DNA of 64,000 bases. It comes from Deltaproteobacteria bacterium (GTDB lineage Bacteria; Desulfobacterota; Binatia; Binatales; Binataceae). Shown here one piece after another: positions 53,525 to 61,794 of this stretch. The notes under the pieces were generated by a model, which saw only the letters and a program-made list of their open reading frames with translations, made no database searches and was not told the origin of the DNA. The DNA lies in NCBI GenBank assembly GCA_021831785.1, contig JAKBMB010000026.1:1-64000 (forward strand), given 5' to 3'. A program made the position numbers and the translations under genes. Each line of letters starts with the position of its first letter. The stretch's first letter is position 1.

Positions 53525-55280
53525 AGCCGCGCTGACGCTCGAATCGGTCAGCAAGGGCTTCCGTGCCGGGGGCCGCACTGCTCAGGCTCTCGAGCGCGTA
53601 AGCCTCGCGGTCAAACGCGGAATTGTGACCGGACTTATCGGTCCCGATGGCGCCGGCAAGACCACGCTCATGCGCTTGGTCGCGGGCTTGCTCGCCCCGG
53701 ATGAGGGGAAAATCGTTGTGCTCGGAATTGACGCACTCTCGCAGCCGCAGCACGTCCAGTCCATCATCGGCTATATGCCGCAGAGATTCGGCCTGTACGA
53801 GGACCTCAGCGTTCAAGAAAACCTCGACCTTTACGCAGACCTGCACGCGGTGGCGCCGGTCGATCGCTCTTCTCGTTATTCCGATCTGATGCGCATGACG
53901 GGACTGACGCCGTTCACCACCAGACTTGCGGGCCGGCTTTCCGGCGGAATGAAGCAAAAGCTCGGACTTGCCTGCGCGCTGGTCGGCTCGCCGCCGCTGT
54001 TGCTGCTGGATGAGCCGACGGTCGGTGTCGACCCGGTCTCGCGGCGCGAGCTGTGGGCGATCATTCATCGCTTGGTCGAGGAGCGCGGCGCAACCGTGCT
54101 GCTGAGCACGGCCTATCTGGACGAGGCGGAGCGCTGCACCGAAGTCATCCTGATGCACAGCGGCAAGCTGCTCGGCCAAGACGACCCCGCGGCATTCACT
54201 CGCCGAATCGCGGGAAGGACCTTCCAGATCTTCGCGCCCGGGATCTCGAAGCGCGTCTTGCAGGAGCGCGTGAGCCAGGCGGCGGGCGTGCTCGACGCGA
54301 TCATCCAGGGATCGCGCGTGCGCGTCGTCACCGAGCAGCCGGTTGCGCCGACCGCTGCAGCGCTGACAACCGACAACTGGGAGGTGACAATCACGCCGGT
54401 TGCGCCCCGCTTCGAAGACAGCTTCGTCAGCCTGCTCAAGGGCGCGGGACACTTCGCGCAGGCGTCTCCGATTCGCGCGGCCAACGCATCGCCGGGAGCT
54501 AGCGCAGCGACCGCCGCGGATGTGATCGTGGTGCGCAACCTGAGCCGGCGATTCGGCGAGTTTTACGCAGTCCGCGACGTAAGCTTTACGGTAAGACGCG
54601 GCGAGATCTTCGGCCTGCTGGGAGCGAACGGCGCCGGCAAATCGACCACCTTTCGGATGCTCTGTGGACTGCTGCCCGCCTCGGAAGGCACGCTGCAAGT
54701 CGCCGGGCTGGATCTCCGCCATGCCGCAGCGCAAGCGCGCGGGCACGTGGGCTACATGGCGCAGAAATTCTCTCTCTACGGCGATCTCTCGGTGCTGCAA
54801 AACCTGTGCTTTTTCAGCAGCGCCTACGGGCTCAAAGCTAGGCATCAGCGCGAGCGTCTCGACTGGGCGCTCGATGAATTCGAGCTTCGCCCGTTCGCCG
54901 ATGCCACCAGCCGCGACCTGCCGCTGGGCTTCAAGCAGCGTCTGGCGCTGGCAGTCGCTTTGATGCACGAACCGGACATCCTATTCCTCGACGAGCCGAC
55001 CTCAGGGGTGGATCCGCTCGGGCGGCGCGAGTTCTGGCGCCGAATCAACGCCTTGGCGCAGAGCGGAATCACCGTGATGGTCACGACGCACTTCATGGAA
55101 GAAGCCGAGTATTGCGATCGGCTGGTGATCATGGCCCAGGGCCGGATTCTCGCCGAAGGGACCTCAGAGGAAATGAGAGCGCGCTTTCGTTCCGACACGC
55201 TTCCCAATCCGACCATGGAGGACGCCTTTGTCGCCTTGATCACCGGGGTGGAAAACCGTCAAGCGGGAGCCGCCGCGTGA
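53475..55280 (+). CDS. Double-ATPase ABC transporter subunit, YbhF-like
   Basis: A 601-aa cytoplasmic ATPase with two fused nucleotide-binding domains. NBD1 (about 15-315) has Walker A GPDGAGKTT, signature LSGGMKQKL and Walker B LLLLDEPTVGVDP. NBD2 (about 345-590) has GANGAGKSTT, the YbhF-type degenerate signature LPLGFKQRL and LFLDEPTSGVDP. It powers the two permeases encoded next. Overlaps on both sides (50 nt with the adaptor, 4 nt with the permease) show tight coupling. Confidence 0.95.
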   Translation: MDAESKISPADSRKYTEAALTLESVSKGFRAGGRTAQALERVSLAVKRGIVTGLIGPDGAGKTTLMRLVAGLLAPDEGKIVVLGIDALSQPQHVQSIIGYMPQRFGLYEDLSVQENLDLYADLHAVAPVDRSSRYSDLMRMTGLTPFTTRLAGRLSGGMKQKLGLACALVGSPPLLLLDEPTVGVDPVSRRELWAIIHRLVEERGATVLLSTAYLDEAERCTEVILMHSGKLLGQDDPAAFTRRIAGRTFQIFAPGISKRVLQERVSQAAGVLDAIIQGSRVRVVTEQPVAPTAAALTTDNWEVTITPVAPRFEDSFVSLLKGAGHFAQASPIRAANASPGASAATAADVIVVRNLSRRFGEFYAVRDVSFTVRRGEIFGLLGANGAGKSTTFRMLCGLLPASEGTLQVAGLDLRHAAAQARGHVGYMAQKFSLYGDLSVLQNLCFFSSAYGLKARHQRERLDWALDEFELRPFADATSRDLPLGFKQRLALAVALMHEPDILFLDEPTSGVDPLGRREFWRRINALAQSGITVMVTTHFMEEAEYCDRLVIMAQGRILAEGTSEEMRARFRSDTLPNPTMEDAFVALITGVENRQAGAAA

Positions 55281-56401
55281 ACCGCGAGCAAATCATGAGG
55301 CTGCGCGGCCTTTTGCGCAAGGAGTCGCTGCAGATAGTGCGCGATCCCTCAAGCATCGCGATAGCCTTCGTCATGCCGGTGGTCCTGCTGCTGATCTTCG
55401 GCTACGGCGTGTCTCTCGATGCCAAGCGAGTACCGCTTGCACTCGTCATCGAACAGCCCAACGACGACACCGCGAGCTTCGCGGCCGGCTTCTTCCAGTC
55501 GCCATACTTCGTGCCGGTCCGCTTTGCTACGGTCCAAGAGGCCGACGCTGCGATGGAGACACGCCTAGTGGACGGCATCGTGTGGCTGCGCAGCGACTTC
55601 AGCCGCCAGATGCTGAGCGAGGGCAATGCGCCGATCGGTCTCATCGTCAACGGCGTTGACGCCAACAACGCTCGCCTTATCGAAGGCTACCTCCAGCAGG
55701 TCTGGGCGGATTGGCTGGCGAAGTTCGCAGCCACCCAGGGTCTGTCGCTGAAGATCCCGGTCCAGGTAGACGTGCGCGTCTGGTTCAACCCGGCAGTTAT
55801 GAGCAAAGACTTCCTGGTCCCCGGACTCATCGCCGTTATCATGACGCTGACCGGCGCGCTGCTGACCGCGATGGTGGTGGCGCGCGAATGGGAGCGCGGC
55901 ACGATGGAAGCGCTGCTGGTCACGCCCGCCGGTATTTACGAGATCATCCTGAGCAAGCTCCTGCCGTATTTCGTGCTCGGCATGGGGGGCATGCTGCTAT
56001 CAGTCGCGATGGCGGTATGGCTTTTCGAGGTCCCCCTGAGAGGGTCACTGTGGCTTTTGCTGGCCTCATCTTCAGCTTTCCTTTTGTGCGCGCTCGGCAT
56101 GGGGCTGCTAATCTCCACGGTTAGCAAAAACCAGTTCGTCGCCGGGGAGATCGCCATTCTTGTCACCTATTTGCCGGCGTTCATACTTTCCGGTTTCGTG
56201 TTCGACATTCGCAGCATGCCCGCAGCCGTTCGACTGATCACGCATATCGTTGCCGCCCGCTATTTCGTGACCATCCTGCAAAGCGTTTTTTTGGCCGGCA
56301 ACGTCTGGCCGGTGGTTTTGCCGAACATCCTCGGGCTGGTTTTTCTTGCAGCGATATTCCTGGGGTTGGCATATCGCTCGGCACGCAAGAGCCTGGAGTA
56401 A
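55277..56401 (+). CDS. ABC-2 type permease, YbhS-like
   Basis: A 374-aa inner-membrane subunit. The start is GTG at 55277 overlapping the ATPase stop (GTGA), with GGGAG 7 nt upstream. One N-terminal helix (IAFVMPVVLLLIFGYGVSLD), a large periplasmic domain (about 45-170) and five C-terminal helices with REWERGTMEALLVTP form the ABC2_membrane_3 pattern. Together with the next gene it forms a heterodimeric export channel for a drug-like or lipid-like substrate, which is unknown. Confidence 0.93.
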   Translation: MNREQIMRLRGLLRKESLQIVRDPSSIAIAFVMPVVLLLIFGYGVSLDAKRVPLALVIEQPNDDTASFAAGFFQSPYFVPVRFATVQEADAAMETRLVDGIVWLRSDFSRQMLSEGNAPIGLIVNGVDANNARLIEGYLQQVWADWLAKFAATQGLSLKIPVQVDVRVWFNPAVMSKDFLVPGLIAVIMTLTGALLTAMVVAREWERGTMEALLVTPAGIYEIILSKLLPYFVLGMGGMLLSVAMAVWLFEVPLRGSLWLLLASSSAFLLCALGMGLLISTVSKNQFVAGEIAILVTYLPAFILSGFVFDIRSMPAAVRLITHIVAARYFVTILQSVFLAGNVWPVVLPNILGLVFLAAIFLGLAYRSARKSLE

Positions 56402-56410
56402 GAGCAGACA

Positions 56411-57520
56411 ATGCTGCATCGAGTGTTCGCGCTGGTCATCAAGGAACTACTCGCCCTGCTCAAGGACCCCAAGAGCCGCTTAGTCCTGATCGGCCCACCG
56501 ATCTTCCAGCTCGTCGTATTCGGTTATGGGGCAACCTATGACCTCAATCACGTACCCTTCGCGGTCTATAACGAAGACCCGAGCCAACCGTCGCGCGAGC
56601 TAGTCGCCCGCTTCGAGGGAGCGCCGGCGTTCCAAGAGGTCGCGCGCATTCACAGTGATGCCGAAGTCGCCTGGCTCATCAACCGCGGCCAGGCGCTCAT
56701 GGTGCTGCATATCGATCGCCGCTTCAGCCGCGACCTGCTTCATGGAGCGTCGGGGCGAGTTCAGTTCATTTTAGACGGGCGTAACTCCAACACCGCGCTG
56801 CTGGTGTTGGGCTACGCCAACACGATTGTCGCTGACTTCGATAGCTGGTGGGCCTCCCGTCACGGCTGGAGCAACCCGCCGGCGACGCTCGACATCCGGG
56901 CGCGCTTCAATGAAAACCTCGAATCGCGGTGGTTCATTATTCCTGGGGTCGCGGCGCTGCTTACCGAGGTCGTGGGGCTCCTGGTCACGGCGTTATCCGT
57001 GGCGCGCGAGCGCGAAGCTGGGACCTTCGATCAACTGCTGATAACCCCGATGCGTCCGATCGACATTCTACTGGGCAAGAGCATTCCAGGTTTGCTTATC
57101 GGGAGCCTCGAAGCGACGCTCACCTTTGCGGTGGCGGTACTGTGGTTTGGGGTGCCGCTGCAAGGCGGACTTGTTCCGCTATACCTCGGCTTGTTCTTGT
57201 TTCTGCTGTCGGTGGTCGGGATCGGTCTGATGGTCTCCTCGCTTTCCGTCACGCAGCAGCAGGCGTTGCTTGGCGCCTTTCTATTCCTGGTGCCTTCGGT
57301 CATTCTGTCAGGCTTCGCCACGCCGATCGCGAACATGCCGGTGCTGGTGCAGTACCTGACCTATATCAATCCGATGCGCTACTTCCTTGTCGTCGTACGC
57401 GGCGTGTTTCTGGAGGGAGCTTCAACCTATTCACTCGTCTCTCAATACTGGCCGATGATGATCATTGGCGCGGCGACGCTCGCGATGGCGGGATGGTTGT
57501 TCCGCCGCCGCCTCTACTAA
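56411..57520 (+). CDS. ABC-2 type permease, YbhR-like
   Basis: A 369-aa paralogous permease 9 nt after the previous gene. It shows the N-terminal helix region LVLIGPPIFQLVVFGYGATY, a periplasmic domain, the conserved cytosolic loop REREAGTFDQLLITPMRP, and a helix bundle ending in YFLVVVRGVFLEGA. The adjacent pair, the double ATPase and the YbhG-like adaptor complete a YbhGFSR-type exporter. Confidence 0.93.
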   Translation: MLHRVFALVIKELLALLKDPKSRLVLIGPPIFQLVVFGYGATYDLNHVPFAVYNEDPSQPSRELVARFEGAPAFQEVARIHSDAEVAWLINRGQALMVLHIDRRFSRDLLHGASGRVQFILDGRNSNTALLVLGYANTIVADFDSWWASRHGWSNPPATLDIRARFNENLESRWFIIPGVAALLTEVVGLLVTALSVAREREAGTFDQLLITPMRPIDILLGKSIPGLLIGSLEATLTFAVAVLWFGVPLQGGLVPLYLGLFLFLLSVVGIGLMVSSLSVTQQQALLGAFLFLVPSVILSGFATPIANMPVLVQYLTYINPMRYFLVVVRGVFLEGASTYSLVSQYWPMMIIGAATLAMAGWLFRRRLY

Positions 57521-57541
57521 CTTCTCGGGTCGGCAGCACAC

Positions 57542-58234
57542 GTGAGCCTGGACCCCGGCAACCACATCATCACGGCCCTAAGTCTTGTCGGCGTCGCTCT
57601 CGATGCGCTCGGCGGGCTTTACCTAGCGTACGACCTGTTCGGTTCCAGATATGGTCTGCTGCGAATGCTCACGCGCTCAGTCACCTACAGCTTTTTGTGC
57701 GCCGCATGTTCCTGGCCGACGCTGGGATTATGGTTCGGCGCGGTTGGCGCCGCCATCCTGGGGCCGTTGCTTGCGCTGGAACACACACGGCACGGAAAGC
57801 ACGGAGCGGAATCGCGCGGCGAGGCGTTGTGCTTTCAAGCTATGCGGGCCGCGGCGCTGGGGCTGGCAGGTTGGCTGACAATCGACCTGCGCTTTGGGTT
57901 GTCCTTCGGGCTTGGCTCGATGGTCGCTCTGGCCGCGCTTTACAGACTTCATTTCTCGCCTGCGCATACCTACCGATCGAGCCGCAGCCCACAGCTTGGG
58001 GCACGCCTCATCGCTTCCGCCGCGGCGCGCGGTGTTGCTATCGGGATGGCCGGCCTTGTAGGTGGTGCTTGGGCGCACGAGTCCGGCGCGCTGAAGTTTG
58101 GCGTCGAGATTGGTCTGGTCGTCGGAACACTCAATGCTTTTGTGCTTTCGTTTGGACCGATCGTCGAATGGTGGGCCGACAGTCTCTCGGACCGTTCGCT
58201 AGGGGCACTATGCGCGCGTTGCGCCGAAAACTGA
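57542..58234 (+). CDS. Uncharacterised multi-pass membrane protein
   Basis: A 230-aa protein starting with GTG 21 nt after the permease stop, so likely the last gene of the exporter operon. About five hydrophobic segments are visible (ALSLVGVALDALGGLYLAYD, GLWFGAVGAAILGPLLAL, GLSFGLGSMVALAALY, GVAIGMAGLVGGAW, GLVVGTLNAFVLSFG). A short hydrophilic loop (HTRHGKHGAESRGE) lies between helices two and three. I do not recognise a family. Linkage suggests an accessory role in export. Confidence 0.7.
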   Translation: MSLDPGNHIITALSLVGVALDALGGLYLAYDLFGSRYGLLRMLTRSVTYSFLCAACSWPTLGLWFGAVGAAILGPLLALEHTRHGKHGAESRGEALCFQAMRAAALGLAGWLTIDLRFGLSFGLGSMVALAALYRLHFSPAHTYRSSRSPQLGARLIASAAARGVAIGMAGLVGGAWAHESGALKFGVEIGLVVGTLNAFVLSFGPIVEWWADSLSDRSLGALCARCAEN

Positions 58235-58263
58235 GGAAGCGCTTGTCTGCGTATGGGAAAATG

Positions 58264-58340
58264 TGGTTGCGGGGGAAGGATTTGAACCTTCGACCTCCGG
58301 GTTATGAGCCCGGCGAGCTACCAGCCTGCTCCACCCCGCG
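58264..58340 (-). tRNA. Initiator tRNA-fMet (CAU)
   Basis: The 77-nt minus-strand sequence reads CGCGGGG at the 5' end and CCCCGCA plus encoded ACCA at the 3' end, leaving the C1:A72 mismatch typical of bacterial initiator tRNA. The anticodon stem carries GGG/CCC pairs flanking the CAU loop (CGGGCUCAUAACCCG), also diagnostic. The D-arm and the T-arm (GGUUCAAAUCC) are intact. Confidence 0.97.
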
Positions 58341-58529
58341 AATAGATAGTAGCGGCAAGCCGCGCGGCAAATCAACCCGTCGGCGCCTGCGCACTCGCCG
58401 ATCACCGGAGCTGGCAGGCTCGCCATTCGCTGCACTACTTGATAGCTTTAGATGCGGTCTAGATTGCGTCCGTGCCGCGCATCTCGTGTAGCTCAGAGGC
58501 GGCGATAGGGTGGAAGGAACCAGCTTGCG

Positions 58530-59687
58530 ATGAGCTTGAAAGCCAAGGCGGCAATAGTCGGGATCGGCGAACTCAAACCGAGCAAGGAGCCGGGCGAATC
58601 GACGGCGCTCGAACTGATGGCTGCGGCGAGCGCGCAGGCGCTCGCCGACGCGGAGCTGGACAAGAGCGACATCGACGGCTTCCTGGTTGGCATGCCCTTT
58701 AGCGACCCGGGTATCCTTTATCCTTCGGCCGCAGCCGAAGCGCTGGGGCTGCGGCCGCGAATGCTCAATCAGGTCGACATCGGCGGAGCGGCGGGGGCCG
58801 GAATGGTGTGGCGGGCCGCGGCTGCGATTGACGCCGGCATGTGCCGGGCGGTGCTATGCGTGGCCGCCGATCTTAACCGGCTTGGTGATCAGCGCCCGCC
58901 GATGATCTCGACGGCGCGGGAGTTTGAATGGCCATACGGCAATATCGGCGCTAACTGCGGCTATGCGATGATCGCGCAGCGCCATATGTACGAGTACGGC
59001 ACCAAACCCGAGCAGATGGCCAAAGTTGCGGTCGACCAACGCAAAAACGCGCTTAAGAACCCGCTTGCCATCTTTAACGATAAACCGCTCACCGTCGAGG
59101 AAGTGCTGGCCTCGCGCATGATCGTCGATCCGCTTCATCTGTACGAGATCGTAAGCCCGGTGAGCGGCGGCGCCGCCTTCGTGGTCAGCGGTCCCGAGCT
59201 TGCGCGGCGCGCGCGCCATCCCGCGATCTGGTTACTCGGCGCGGGCGAGAGCTGCAGCCATGCCACTATCACTTATGCGCGGTCGCTGACCGAGTCGGCC
59301 GTTAAGCAATCGGCCACGGCGGCGTTCGCGATGGCCGGGCTTAAGCCGCAGGACATGAACCTGGTGTGCCCTTACGACTGTTACACGATTACGGTGCTGA
59401 TCACGCTGGAGGACGCGGGCTTTTGCAAGAAGGGGCACGGCGGGCCGTTCGTGATGGAGCGCGACCTTTCCTACGCCGGCGATCTGCCGTGCAACACGCA
59501 TGGCGGCCAGCTTTCCTTCGGTCAACCGGGGCTTGCCGGTGGGATGAGCCACGTTACGGAGGCCGCGCGCCAGTTGATGGGGCGCGGCGGCGAGCGCCAG
59601 GTGAAAAACGCGCGCTTCGCCTTCGTCAACGGCAATGGCGGAATAATGAGCGAGCAGACCAGCCTGATTTTCGAGCGGCGAACATGA
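58530..59687 (+). CDS. Thiolase-fold protein lacking the N-terminal nucleophile Cys
   Basis: A 385-aa member of the SCP-x/lipid-transfer thiolase group (SLKAKAAIVGIGE opening, FDLVCPYDC-like NLVCPYDCYTI, NTHGGQLSFGQPGLAGG). Where thiolases have the nucleophile (for example NNNCATG) this protein reads DIGGAAG, with Gly86 at the Cys position. The catalytic His of NTHGG is kept. Cys-less thiolase-fold proteins paired with DUF35 partners include Ltp2/ChsH2-type retro-aldolases of steroid side-chain breakdown, so an acyl-CoA lyase role is more likely than thiolysis. The stop overlaps the DUF35 gene start (ATGA). Confidence 0.88.
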   Translation: MSLKAKAAIVGIGELKPSKEPGESTALELMAAASAQALADAELDKSDIDGFLVGMPFSDPGILYPSAAAEALGLRPRMLNQVDIGGAAGAGMVWRAAAAIDAGMCRAVLCVAADLNRLGDQRPPMISTAREFEWPYGNIGANCGYAMIAQRHMYEYGTKPEQMAKVAVDQRKNALKNPLAIFNDKPLTVEEVLASRMIVDPLHLYEIVSPVSGGAAFVVSGPELARRARHPAIWLLGAGESCSHATITYARSLTESAVKQSATAAFAMAGLKPQDMNLVCPYDCYTITVLITLEDAGFCKKGHGGPFVMERDLSYAGDLPCNTHGGQLSFGQPGLAGGMSHVTEAARQLMGRGGERQVKNARFAFVNGNGGIMSEQTSLIFERRT

Positions 59688-60091
59688 ACGGCTATCTAAA
59701 GCCCCTGCCCAAGCCTTCTAAAGTCAGCGCGCCGTTCTGGGCGGCGGCGCGCCGCCATCAGTTGATTCTGCAACGATGCGAACGCTGCGGGACTTTTATC
59801 TACTATCCACGCTCGCGCTGCCCCCACTGCTTTGATGATCGGCTCGGCTGGCAGCAGGTGAGCGGGCGCGGCGTGGTTTACAGCTTTACGGTCGTGCGCC
59901 GCGCAATGAGCCGAGCTTTCGGCGACGCACCTTACGTGCTGGCGATCGTCGAGCTCGAAGAAGGTCCGCGCCTGACTACCAACATCGTCGCGGCGCCGGA
60001 AGCGGTGAGCGTCGGGATGAAGGTGACAGCGCACTTTGACGATGTCACGCCCGAGTGCACGCTGGTCAAGTTCAAGCCCGCCGAAGAGTAG
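59684..60091 (+). CDS. DUF35 OB-fold/rubredoxin-like zinc-ribbon protein
   Basis: A 135-aa acyl-CoA-binding partner protein. The zinc ribbon has C32, C35, C46 and C49 (CERCGTFIYYPRSRCPHC), followed by the OB-fold (GRGVVYSFTVVRR, YVLAIVELEEGPRLTTNIV). DUF35 proteins bind CoA thioesters and form complexes with the thiolase-like enzyme encoded immediately upstream, with which it shares a 4-nt overlap. Confidence 0.9.
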   Translation: MNGYLKPLPKPSKVSAPFWAAARRHQLILQRCERCGTFIYYPRSRCPHCFDDRLGWQQVSGRGVVYSFTVVRRAMSRAFGDAPYVLAIVELEEGPRLTTNIVAAPEAVSVGMKVTAHFDDVTPECTLVKFKPAEE

Positions 60092-60189
60092 CGCGTATTC
60101 CCGCGCCAAAGCTGCCCGCGCAACGACCGCGGCGGATGCGGCGTGGGGATATGCGCAAGCGCTTATGCGCGCCCGGGAGGAGCGTCGCT

Positions 60190-61638
60190 CTAAAGGTACG
60201 GACTTGAAGGCAAGCGCGTCTCGCCCATCAAGTAGCGGTCGATCGAGCGCGCCGCTTCGCGACCCTCCCAGATCGCCCATACCACCAACGACTGGCCGCG
60301 GCGCATGTCGCCGGCCACGAACACGCCGGGCACGTTGGTCATGTAGGATTCATCACCGATCACGTTGCCGTGGCCGTCAAGCTTAACCTTAAGCTGAGAG
60401 ATTATAGTGTCCGGCTCCGGGCCGGCGAAGCCCGCGGCGATCAAGACCAAATCGCACGCGAGCGTGAATTCGGTGCCTTCGATCTCTTCCATCACGCGCC
60501 GCCCATGTTCCTGGCGCCATTGAATCCGTACACCGTGCATGCGCGTGACGCGTCCTTTCTCGCCGGAGAAGCCGACGGTGTAGATGCCCCAGTCGCGAAT
60601 CACTCCCTCCTCATGCGAATAGGAGGTGCGCAGGATCTTCGGCCATTCCGGCCAAGGCATTTCCGGCGTGCGTCCTTGCGGTGGGCGCGGCAGGTACTGA
60701 AATTGGTAAATGACCTGAGCCCCCTGGCGGTTCGCCGTTCCGACGCAATCCGAGCCGGTGTCGCCACCGCCCACGACCACGGCCCGCTTGCCGGCGGCCG
60801 AGATTATCTGCGCGGGGTCGAACCGGTCGCCGAAATTGCGCTTGTTCTGCTGCACGAGATAATCCATGGCGAAGTGGATGCCTTCGAGGTCGCGGCCGGG
60901 CAGCTTGAGGTCGCGGGGCTTGGTCGCGCCGCCGGTCAGGCATAGCGCGTCGAAGTCGCGTTGCAGTTCCTGCGCGCACACGTCCACGCCCACGTGGCAG
61001 TTGGTGCGGAACTCTACGCCCTCGGCCGCCATCTGCTCGACGCGGCGCTGGACGATCGATTTTTCCAGCTTGAAGTCCGGAATACCGTAGGTCAGCAAGC
61101 CGCCGAGCCGATCTTCGCGCTCGAACACCGTCACGCGATGGCCGGCGCGGGCCAATTGCTGGGCGCACGCCATCCCGGCACATCCCGAGCCGACCAGGGC
61201 CACGCGCTTGCCGGTGCTGCGCGCGGCGGGCATCGGCGCGATCCATCCTTCGGCGAAGGCGCGGTCGGCGATGCTTTTTTCGATCACTTTAATCGTGACC
61301 GGATCGTCGTTGATGTTGAGCACGCAGGCTTCCTCGCAGGGCGCCGGGCAAATGCGGCCGGTGATCTCGGGGAAGTTGTTGGTCGAATGGAGCATCTCGC
61401 TCGCCTCGCGCCAACGCCCGCGGTAGACCAGGTCGTTCCAGTCCGGAATGATGTTCCCCAGCGGACACCCGCGATGGCAGAACGGGACGCCGCAATCCAT
61501 GCAGCGGGCACCCTGGGCGCGCAACTGCTCTTCCGGCAGCGGGGCTTCAAACTCGCGCCAGTCCAGAGTGCGTTCCTCCACCGGCCGGTGAGCCGGCCCT
61601 TGGCGCTTGAACTCAAGAAAGCCCGTCGTTTTACCCAT
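60190..61638 (-). CDS. gltD: Glutamate synthase small (beta) subunit
   Basis: A 482-aa NADPH-oxidising subunit of glutamate synthase. The N-terminal iron-sulfur motifs are intact ([28 protein letters not shown]). The FAD site [21 protein letters not shown] and the NADPH site [15 protein letters not shown] follow, and [16 protein letters not shown] is near the C-terminus. It transfers electrons from NADPH to the large subunit for glutamine-dependent glutamate formation. It follows gltB by 156 nt on the same strand. Confidence 0.96.
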   Translation of the reverse strand: MGKTTGFLEFKRQGPAHRPVEERTLDWREFEAPLPEEQLRAQGARCMDCGVPFCHRGCPLGNIIPDWNDLVYRGRWREASEMLHSTNNFPEITGRICPAPCEEACVLNINDDPVTIKVIEKSIADRAFAEGWIAPMPAARSTGKRVALVGSGCAGMACAQQLARAGHRVTVFEREDRLGGLLTYGIPDFKLEKSIVQRRVEQMAAEGVEFRTNCHVGVDVCAQELQRDFDALCLTGGATKPRDLKLPGRDLEGIHFAMDYLVQQNKRNFGDRFDPAQIISAAGKRAVVVGGGDTGSDCVGTANRQGAQVIYQFQYLPRPPQGRTPEMPWPEWPKILRTSYSHEEGVIRDWGIYTVGFSGEKGRVTRMHGVRIQWRQEHGRRVMEEIEGTEFTLACDLVLIAAGFAGPEPDTIISQLKVKLDGHGNVIGDESYMTNVPGVFVAGDMRRGQSLVVWAIWEGREAARSIDRYLMGETRLPSSPYL

Positions 61639-61794
61639 CAGGCGACCGTCCGCGCGCGGCTGCGTTCAGCGGCGCATGACTTCGACAATGCTCTGCCTGC
61701 CGGCGCCACGGGCCACCGCTCTCGCTCGGTGGATCGCTTCGTCTGCCGTTCAAGCGTTGCGCAGCGCGACAAGGTCCCGCCTCGCGACGGCGGC

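Noticed and set aside
53466-54968. 500-codon minus-strand open frame
   Set aside because: Antisense to the YbhF-like ATPase, which has intact Walker motifs.
56929-58491. 520-codon plus-strand open frame spanning the permease end and tRNA-fMet region
   Set aside because: Overlaps the YbhR-like permease and the next membrane protein in another frame and runs through the tRNA. Arg-rich, no motif.
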